Shown: piece by piece, positions 1 through 4,992 of the stretch
Layout of the letters: each line of letters starts with the position of its first letter
How positions within the stretch are numbered: position 1 is the first letter of the stretch
Assembly (NCBI GenBank): GCA_002731395.1
Contig: PCBQ01000034.1
Span: forward strand, 1 to 10,204
Direction: 5' to 3'
Source of the DNA: Methanobacteriota archaeon
Lineage (GTDB): Archaea > Thermoplasmatota > Poseidoniia > Poseidoniales > Poseidoniaceae
DNA length: 10,204 nt
Translations under genes and position numbers: made by a program
Notes under the pieces: generated by a model
Database searches by the model: none
What the model was told of the DNA's origin: nothing
The model's input: the letters and a program-made list of their open reading frames with translations, nothing else

Positions 1-590
1 ACGCACGACTGGACGCTGCTCATATCATCGCTTTCACGCCCAATCAGCCTGTACCCAACTGGTTTCACGGTCTTTTCACATCCCGCCAAGGATTCTTTTC
101 AGCTTTCACTCACGTTACTTGTCAACTATCGGTCTCGAGCTGTATTTAGGATTGGAAGTTTCTGCCTCCCACATTCACGCGCGATTTCCAACGCACGCTA
201 CTCTTTGTCGCTTACGTGGCCATATGAGGTACGGTTACGGGGCTTTCACCCTCTTTGGCGCGCCATTCCAGGCGACCTCACCTTCTCTCACGTAGGCAAA
301 AAAACGACACCCACATCTCCCTCACTTTCGAGTCGGGATTCGGCTTGTCCTCTTCCGTTTTCATTCGCCACTACTCACGGAATCTCTTTGATTTCTATTC
401 CTCCCCCTACTAAGATGCTTCAATTCGGGGGGTTCCCTATCGCATCGCGATTGATACCGAAGTACCAGGAAGTCCCATTCAGCCATCTGCGGATCCAAGA
501 TATTCATGCATCTCCCCGCAGCTTTTCGCAGCTTGTCACGACCTTCTTCGGCACTCGAGCCAAGCGATCCTCCAGTTGGGTTGTAGCATC
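1..590 (-). rRNA. 23S ribosomal RNA, 5' part (partial, archaeal type)
   Basis: The minus strand reads as the 5' domain (domain I) of an archaeal large-subunit rRNA. Recognisable landmarks are the start-proximal stretch CAACTGGAGGATCGCTTGGC near 585-560, then GACAAGCTGCG, the GGGAACCCCCCGAATTGAAG region near 440-415, TGAGTAGTGGCGAATGAAAA, and the CGATAGTTGACAAGTAACGT to GTGAAAGCTGAAAAGAAT block near 140-90. The mature 5' end is placed at about 588-592 by analogy with the halophile 23S start (about ten bases before the GCCAGCUGG-like segment), so it is uncertain by several bases. The gene continues beyond the left edge; roughly the first fifth of a normal 23S is present. No 16S rRNA or tRNA-Ala lies upstream, where the neighbour is a protein gene on the same strand. 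Identification is very sure; exact lineage is not. Confidence 0.96.
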
Positions 591-727
591 ACATGTGTGC
601 ACCTGCACCATGCGAGATAACCCTTCGTTATCGAGTCATGCCAATGCGGCGTCCTCAGAAGACCGCCTCCCCGAGGGACGGCCCTCCTCAGCCCTTCCCC
701 CGACACGCACGCATGCCGAGGTGCTAA
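591..727 (-). other. 23S rRNA 5' leader (pre-rRNA external spacer), hairpin-rich
   Basis: Between the putative promoter and the mature 23S end lie about 135 bases with no coding potential and several short inverted repeats. GATAAC/GTTATC at 616-621 and 627-632 has a 5-base loop. GAGGG/CCCTC at 673-677 and 682-686 has a 4-base loop. GCGG/CCGC at 646-649 and 663-666 forms an imperfect stem. In archaea the 23S precursor is normally excised from a long stem, with a bulge-helix-bulge motif, formed by leader and trailer. The leader half should be here, but the trailer is outside the window, so the pairing cannot be tested. The length depends on the inferred transcription start. Confidence 0.5.
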
Positions 728-748
728 GCAACCACCCGACCTGCCTTC

Positions 749-757
749 TCTATAAGA
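749..757 (-). promoter_or_regulatory. Putative TATA box of the 23S rRNA transcription unit
   Basis: On the minus strand the sequence reads TTCTTATAGAG here, the best TATA-like match between the end of the zinc-ribbon/TPR gene (stop at 805) and the 23S gene. Archaeal TATA boxes are centred about 26 bases before the start of transcription, which would place initiation near 727 and give a leader of about 135 bases. A gene-specific promoter is expected because no 16S gene precedes this 23S. The call rests on position and composition alone. Confidence 0.5.
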
Positions 758-764
758 ACCCATC

Positions 765-782
765 GGGGTGTTTCAACGCCCC
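765..782. repeat. Inverted repeat between the zinc-ribbon/TPR gene and the 23S promoter
   Basis: GGGGTG at 765-770 pairs with CGCCCC at 777-782 (six pairs including one G-U) around a 6-base loop. It sits 22 bases after the stop codon of the upstream minus-strand gene and just before the TATA-like element. It could help end that gene's transcript or insulate the rRNA promoter. No T-rich tract follows on the minus strand, so a classical terminator is not supported. Confidence 0.35.
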
Positions 783-804
783 AGAATCGGCTCCAGTCCC
801 TCGT

Positions 805-1854
805 TCAGGCCGATGAAGATTTCATCAATCTGCGAGCATCGTGCATTCGGCTCACAAATCCACCCTCATCAGGGACGTTCTCGACCGTGGCTAAAATCCG
901 CTCAACGCCCTCGACACGACCGTCCATGGCCATGCCCAAAGCGAGGTTGTGAAGGGTGGTCAGGTTGCCGCTGGAGAGCTTCGCAGCCTGCTTGAGGTGG
1001 TGGAGACCTGCGGCTCTGTCGTCACCGATCTCCATGCATGCGATGCCGGCTGCAGTCCGTAGGCTGATTCCGTCAATCCCAGTGGCGAGGACAAGTTCGA
1101 ACCGTTCTTGTGCAAGGCCCCATTCCTCGTTGGCGAGAGCACGGAAGGCTTCGACCGTCGGTTCACGCAACAAGCCATCCAAAAGGGCGGGTTCTGGGGC
1201 CACGACCGCGAAGGGCGGCCAAGCCGGTGCTTGCGGTGACAAGTCATCAGCAGGGGTACCGTTGGGTTGCAAGGTGCGTTCCAATCCGTATACACTTCGA
1301 ACATCTACCACCGTACCTGACCAGAGATTTGGCACCTCCATGGCGGAAGGTTCGGGCGGAGAGGTTTCAGGAACATCGACGGGCACCATGGGCAGACCAG
1401 ACTGTGCCGGTGGCTCTGAATCGGGCGTGAGTTCAGCGTCCCGGACTTCAAAGCCGGTCTGATGAACCTCATCTGAACCGCCCTCAACCGTGGGGTCATT
1501 CACTGGTGCTGATTCACCCGACAGCTGATCCGCACGACGGTCCGTGTGCAGAGAGGACAATCCCAGGCTGGATGCCCCAAAACCGAACGGCAGGGACGGC
1601 GCATGAGCCCGTGCCATGCCTCCAAATCCGAAGGGAAGGTCACCTTCTGGCTCCTCCTCCGTGACCGGATCTTCTTCCGGGGGAGGCGCAATTTCATGCA
1701 ATGCAGATGCTGCTTCATCGAGGCCTGGCACCTCACCGAAGCCGTCCAGAGACGTGCTGTCTTCGGCCTCCAAATCGATGAAACTCATCCCACCGCATCC
1801 CGGGCAGGATGTGTTCCGAACGCTCAGGAGGCCACACGCTGTGCACTGAAACAT
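805..1854 (-). CDS. Zinc-ribbon protein with acidic linker and C-terminal TPR-like helices, function unknown
   Basis: I do not recognise a named family for this 349-residue protein. It opens with a zinc ribbon of the form CxxC-x9-CxxC (C4, C7, C17, C20), similar to the metal-binding knuckles used for protein or nucleic-acid contacts. Residues 25-215 are a long acidic, Pro/Ser/Glu-rich, probably disordered linker that contains LPFGFG twice (73-78 and 88-93). Residues 233-345 look helical, with small-residue spacing (AFRALANEEWGLAQERFELV, then AAGLHHLKQAAKL and LHNLALGMAMDGRVEGVERI) typical of TPR repeats. No signal peptide or membrane segment is seen, so it is probably cytoplasmic. The ATG at 1852-1854 is preceded at a 6-base spacing by GGAGG (1861-1865), a strong Shine-Dalgarno that fixes the start. 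The gene is 57 bases downstream of the permease gene and ends just before the 23S promoter. A scaffold or regulatory adaptor role would fit the architecture but is not shown. Confidence 0.85.
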   Translation of the reverse strand: MFQCTACGLLSVRNTSCPGCGGMSFIDLEAEDSTSLDGFGEVPGLDEAASALHEIAPPPEEDPVTEEEPEGDLPFGFGGMARAHAPSLPFGFGASSLGLSSLHTDRRADQLSGESAPVNDPTVEGGSDEVHQTGFEVRDAELTPDSEPPAQSGLPMVPVDVPETSPPEPSAMEVPNLWSGTVVDVRSVYGLERTLQPNGTPADDLSPQAPAWPPFAVVAPEPALLDGLLREPTVEAFRALANEEWGLAQERFELVLATGIDGISLRTAAGIACMEIGDDRAAGLHHLKQAAKLSSGNLTTLHNLALGMAMDGRVEGVERILATVENVPDEGGFVSRMHDARRLMKSSSA

Positions 1855-1860
1855 ACGGCG

Positions 1861-1865
1861 CCTCC
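1861..1865 (-). promoter_or_regulatory. Shine-Dalgarno of the zinc-ribbon/TPR gene
   Basis: Minus-strand GGAGG lies six bases before the ATG at 1852-1854, the best ribosome-binding site in the window. It decides the start codon against an in-frame extension further upstream. It is also one arm of the inverted repeat at 1861-1884. Confidence 0.7.
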
Positions 1866-1884
1866 GCTCTGGAGGGGGCGGAGG
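1861..1884. repeat. GC-rich inverted repeat in the 57-base gap between permease and zinc-ribbon/TPR genes
   Basis: CCTCCGC (1861-1867) is perfectly complementary to GCGGAGG (1878-1884) around a 10-base spacer. It begins 27 bases after the permease stop codon, so it could be a 3'-end stem of that transcript. Because its distal arm contains the GGAGG of the next gene, it could also mask that ribosome-binding site. No T-tract follows it. Confidence 0.5.
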
Positions 1885-1911
1885 TGACGTATGAAGACGG
1901 CGGCTTCGGGT

Positions 1912-3660
1912 TCACTCTTGTTCGCTGCCGAGCAAGGTCTTCTTCAGGTTCTTCGCGCCCTCGATGACTTCGTCGAGCCCGTGGTCGCCAAGCGATTCAA
2001 TCGGCGTCAAACCGGAGCTCATGCCCTTGGAAAATTGCCAAATGAGGCTGAAGGCTGTGAGCAGGAGAAGCACCAACTTCCAGAGTGCGGGGTTGTCAGC
2101 GCCAACCACATACACGAGAAGGCAGTAGATCATCGCGATGAACGTGGTGACCAACATCACTGGGAAACCTGCACGGAAGAACTCGTTGAAGGAAATCGGA
2201 TAGCCGGCCTCCTTCGAGAGACCTGCCGTCACGACGTTGGCAGAAGCACCGATGAGGGTCCCGTTACCGCCGAGACAAGCGCCAAAGGCGAGGGCCCAAA
2301 TGATGGGCTCTAGTGGGAGATTGAGGTCCGCACACATCGCCAAGACAACAGGAATCATGGTCGCCGTGTAAGGGATGTTGTCGATAAAAGCAGATGCGAT
2401 GGCCGACACCCAGAGGATGATGACGATGGCCGCGGGCAGCATCATGTCCTCGCTGAAGGAGCCGATGGCGGTCGTCACCTGTTCGCCGATCCATCCAATC
2501 AGTCCAAGGTATTCCAGCGAGTGGACGAGGACAAACAGGCCGGCAAAGAAAAGCAACGTGGTCCACTCCACATGGTGGAGCGGCTCCTCGATCTCGTGCG
2601 GGTTGGTCGCGGTCAGCATCACCACGCCACCGACAAGGGCAATCCAGGAGACCGGAATGTGGAAGATTGGGTGAAGGAAGAAGGCGAGGATAACCAAAGC
2701 GAGGATACCACCGCTGATTTTGAGGCCACGCGGATCTTTGATGCCATACCTGTGTTCGAGTTCAGCGACGTCGCGGTGACGTACGCCAGACAACTCTTCA
2801 CGGAAAAGCCAGCGGATCATCATCAGTCCGGGCACGATGCACATCAGGATGGCAGGACCCATTTCGATGATGAAATCGTTGAACGTCACTCCGCTGTCGG
2901 CCAAAGCCGCCAACGCGGGGTCTGGGTTCTTGGAAATCGCATCCGGAGAAAGAGCTGAGCCAATCATGATGTTGGGCGGATCACCGATCATGGTGGCGGC
3001 ACCACCGATGTTTGAGAACAGCACTTCAGCGATCAGCAACGGAATCGGTCTGAGGTCCAACACCCTCGCCAACTGAATGGTGACAGGCGTCAGAAGCAAC
3101 ATGGTCGTCACGTTGTCCAAAAATGCGGACAGAACAGCGGTCACGAGGCACAAAATGACGGTGAGGGTCCAAACGTCGCCTCCGCTGCGTTTGTAGGCTT
3201 CAACCGCGAACCACTCGAACACGCCGGTGTTCGAAAGAATGCCCACCATGACCATCATCCCCAGCAGGAGGCCGATGGTTTCCCAATCGATCATCGTCGT
3301 GACGGCTTTGAGGCTGAGCGCTGCCTCTTCGGAGTAGTAATTCAGCGCGAGTACCGCTGCGAGGCCACCAAGGGCGGCTGCAAGCGTACGCTCCACCACC
3401 TCAGTGATGATCATCGCGTATACGGCCAGGAGAATCAGGCCACCGACGAGCAACGCCTGAGATTCGAGCCCGGCCTTGATGTGAATCTCAAGATGCATGT
3501 CGTTCTCGCCACCACCGGCTCCGGCCGCCATGCTCTGGCCGATGAACATCAAGAGCCCAACGCCCAACAAAGTCAGCAAGGCGAGGCGATGACCGGCACG
3601 ACGGGAGGGTTTCGCTAGGAGGCCCATGCCCTGTCGGGCCGACGGAACGCTATAATCCAT
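1912..3660 (-). CDS. ArsB/NhaD-superfamily ion permease (P-protein-like Na+/H+ antiporter or anion transporter)
   Basis: This is a 582-residue polytopic membrane protein of the ion-transporter (IT) superfamily, nearest in look to the P-protein/ArsB/NhaD group. Two inverted halves each carry the family's paired signatures. SAFLDNVTTM (178-187, D182-N183) is followed by NIGGAATMIGDPPN (217-230). SAFIDNIPYTATM (423-435, D427-N428) is followed by GGNGTLIGASANV (464-476). The DN and GG..T.IG loops are the expected ion-binding and re-entrant regions. About 11-13 hydrophobic segments are visible, starting with one at 24-46 that could be a signal peptide or an extra helix. A charged cytoplasmic loop spans about 286-314, and a soluble tail begins at about 543. 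The cargo cannot be read from sequence; Na+/H+ exchange would suit a marine organism, while arsenite or a dicarboxylate is possible. The ATG at 3658-3660 lies 29 bases after yhbY, so the gene may be the end of that operon. It has only a weak GGA as ribosome-binding site, and M12 is an alternative start. Confidence 0.9.
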   Translation of the reverse strand: MDYSVPSARQGMGLLAKPSRRAGHRLALLTLLGVGLLMFIGQSMAAGAGGGENDMHLEIHIKAGLESQALLVGGLILLAVYAMIITEVVERTLAAALGGLAAVLALNYYSEEAALSLKAVTTMIDWETIGLLLGMMVMVGILSNTGVFEWFAVEAYKRSGGDVWTLTVILCLVTAVLSAFLDNVTTMLLLTPVTIQLARVLDLRPIPLLIAEVLFSNIGGAATMIGDPPNIMIGSALSPDAISKNPDPALAALADSGVTFNDFIIEMGPAILMCIVPGLMMIRWLFREELSGVRHRDVAELEHRYGIKDPRGLKISGGILALVILAFFLHPIFHIPVSWIALVGGVVMLTATNPHEIEEPLHHVEWTTLLFFAGLFVLVHSLEYLGLIGWIGEQVTTAIGSFSEDMMLPAAIVIILWVSAIASAFIDNIPYTATMIPVVLAMCADLNLPLEPIIWALAFGACLGGNGTLIGASANVVTAGLSKEAGYPISFNEFFRAGFPVMLVTTFIAMIYCLLVYVVGADNPALWKLVLLLLTAFSLIWQFSKGMSSGLTPIESLGDHGLDEVIEGAKNLKKTLLGSEQE

Positions 3661-3689
3661 TGTCGTCCAAATTTACCAAGGAATGGCCT

Positions 3690-3956
3690 TCAGCGACGCC
3701 ACAAAACACCGACATTGCCGCGAGAGAGCACCAATTCTGCTCCCGTTCGTTCAACCAAGGTCTCCCACAGAAGCGCGAGGTTCTCGCGGTCGAAGACGCC
3801 TCGGTTGACCTTGATTTTCACCATGGATCGCTGCCGAAGTTGTCCGTCCACTTCTTCGACCAACGCCTCAGTCAAGCCTGAGCGCCCGACCCGCACGGTG
3901 GGCTTCACGTCTTTTGAGGCCGCCTCACGGCGGATGTGGTTTGGAATGTCGCCCAT
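3690..3956 (-). CDS. YhbY/CRM-domain RNA-binding protein
   Basis: This 88-residue protein is a single CRM (YhbY) domain, a fold resembling the C-terminal domain of IF3 that binds RNA. Bacterial YhbY associates with pre-50S ribosomal particles. The hallmarks are the GxxG loop GRSG (24-27) inside VRVGRSGLTEALVEEVDGQL, the strand VKIKVNRG (46-53) and the closing strand with GAELVLSRGNVGVLWRR. The size is normal for the family. I chose the ATG at 3954-3956, which leaves the N-terminus MGDIPNHIRREA and has GAGG (3964-3967) upstream. The reading frame is open for a further 75 codons, but these overlap the RNase P subunit gene in another frame and do not look like protein. It follows rnp4 by 32 bases and precedes the permease by 29. 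The company of an RNase P subunit supports a role in RNA processing or ribosome assembly. Confidence 0.93.
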   Translation of the reverse strand: MGDIPNHIRREAASKDVKPTVRVGRSGLTEALVEEVDGQLRQRSMVKIKVNRGVFDRENLALLWETLVERTGAELVLSRGNVGVLWRR

Positions 3957-3988
3957 GGGAATGCCTCGTTGGCGCGGACGATGCGACT

Positions 3989-4321
3989 TCAATCCTCCTG
4001 TGGACCTGCTTTGGACCAGGGTCCGTAGCGCTGAACACGACCGCACGACAAGCAGGTCGTGATGCGTTGGCGGTTCCTGATTCGGATCCGGGCCTCGTAA
4101 CCCGGGCGCAGGGCTCCATGGCAACCACGGCAGACCAAGTGGCGCCAAGGAAGGGGCATTGGCATGCGTTGACGGCGGCAAACGCGACGGAGGTGGTCAA
4201 GCAAAACCGGCATCAGTGGATCGCCTAGCGTTCGGGCTTCCAAACGTTGGACAAGCATGGTCACCGAGGCGCTGGCCGCTTGACGACGACGCCCTGCGCG
4301 GCCTCGCCGACGTCGCGCCAT
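3989..4321 (-). CDS. rnp4: Ribonuclease P protein component 4 (Rpr2/Rpp21 family)
   Basis: This 110-residue protein is the archaeal homologue of eukaryal Rpp21/Rpr2, a subunit of the RNase P holoenzyme that removes 5' leaders from pre-tRNA. It works as a pair with Rpp29 on the specificity domain of the RNase P RNA. The sequence shows a very basic N-terminus (MARRRRGRAGRRR), a helical region (about 18-50), then the zinc ribbon CRGC (C64, C67) and CLSC (C90, C93), enclosing the typical PGYEARIRIRNRQRITTC segment and followed by GRVQRYG. The length agrees with other archaeal members. The ATG at 4319-4321 is only two bases after the adk stop codon, so translation is probably coupled and transcription shared. 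A later Met (M22) would remove the basic tail and is less likely. Confidence in the family is high. Confidence 0.94.
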   Translation of the reverse strand: MARRRRGRAGRRRQAASASVTMLVQRLEARTLGDPLMPVLLDHLRRVCRRQRMPMPLPWRHLVCRGCHGALRPGYEARIRIRNRQRITTCLSCGRVQRYGPWSKAGPQED

Positions 4322-4323
4322 GC

Positions 4324-4956
4324 TTACTCGACCCCAAGGGCAGCCAAGATGGCGTTGGAAATTTCTTCAACGTCACCCACGCCGTTGATGCGGTGAAGAA
4401 CGCCTGCACGGTCGTAATGCTCAGCCACGGGGCGGGTCTGCGCGTGGTAGGTCTCCAACCGAGCGCGAACCGTTGCTTCTGAATCGTCCGCACGGCGAAG
4501 CTCTTCGAACGAACCACATGGGCAACCGGTCTTGGGCAAGGGAAGATGAAGGTCGTGGAAAACGCGCCCGCAGGATTTGCAGGTGTACCGTCCCGTGATA
4601 CGGCCAACGATTTCATCGTCGGGAACCTCAATGGAAATCACGGCGTCAATGGTTTCGATGCGATCCAATGCTTCGGCTTGTGGGATGGTCCTAGGAAACC
4701 CGTCAAACATCACGCCGAGGGCTGCGTCAGGTTCGGTCAAACGTTCCTGAATGATGCGCACGATCACCTCATCTGGGACAAGAGCCCCGGATTGCATGTA
4801 CCCTTTTGCCTCAATGCCCACGTCCGTACCCGCAGCAACCGCGGCACGCAGCATGTCGCCAGTCGAGACCTGCGGCTGGCCCGTGCGGTCTACGATGCGT
4901 TGTGCTTGCGTGCCCTTGCCGGCCCCAGGCGGACCAAACAGGATGATGCTGCCCAT
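4324..4956 (-). CDS. adk: Adenylate kinase (long, zinc-lid type)
   Basis: The enzyme interconverts ATP + AMP and 2 ADP in the cytoplasm. The 210 residues include the P-loop GPPGAGKGT (8-16), the AMP-binding STGDMLR (31-37), FDGFPRT (84-90) and a long lid with the conserved RRADD (154-158). The lid holds a zinc knuckle, CKSC (C126, C129) and CPC (C145, C147). The usual second pair is CxxC, so this one is a residue shorter. This is the bacterial-style adenylate kinase, not the short AdkA found in many archaea; long forms also occur in halophiles and Thermoplasma relatives. The ATG at 4954-4956 follows the protease gene by 36 bases with no clear ribosome-binding site. A weak TTGAAAG about 25 bases upstream might be a promoter. 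The gene heads the adk-rnp4-yhbY group. Confidence 0.97.
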   Translation of the reverse strand: MGSIILFGPPGAGKGTQAQRIVDRTGQPQVSTGDMLRAAVAAGTDVGIEAKGYMQSGALVPDEVIVRIIQERLTEPDAALGVMFDGFPRTIPQAEALDRIETIDAVISIEVPDDEIVGRITGRYTCKSCGRVFHDLHLPLPKTGCPCGSFEELRRADDSEATVRARLETYHAQTRPVAEHYDRAGVLHRINGVGDVEEISNAILAALGVE

Positions 4957-4992
4957 GAGCGAGGATGGGCGAAGTCGCTTTCAACGTCGCGC

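Noticed and set aside
591..640. Possible C/D-box guide RNA in the 23S leader (a GTGATGC near a CTGA-like sequence)
   Set aside because: The box C match is imperfect, spacing to any box D is not right, and no second box pair was found.
765..782. Intrinsic terminator for the zinc-ribbon/TPR gene
   Set aside because: A 6-bp stem is present but no T-rich tract follows, so it is listed only as an inverted repeat.
205..816. Plus-strand open frame of 203 codons across the left end
   Set aside because: It lies opposite the 23S rRNA gene and its leader; the translated sequence is low-quality and has no family features.
1891..2313. Plus-strand open frame of 140 codons opposite the permease C-terminus
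   Set aside because: Charged, repetitive composition expected from the complement of membrane-protein codons; the permease is certain on the other strand.
3957..4181. 75-codon N-terminal extension of the YhbY protein
   Set aside because: It overlaps the rnp4 coding region in another frame, is Pro/Arg-rich without family resemblance, and a normal-length YhbY starts at 3954-3956 with a nearby GAGG.
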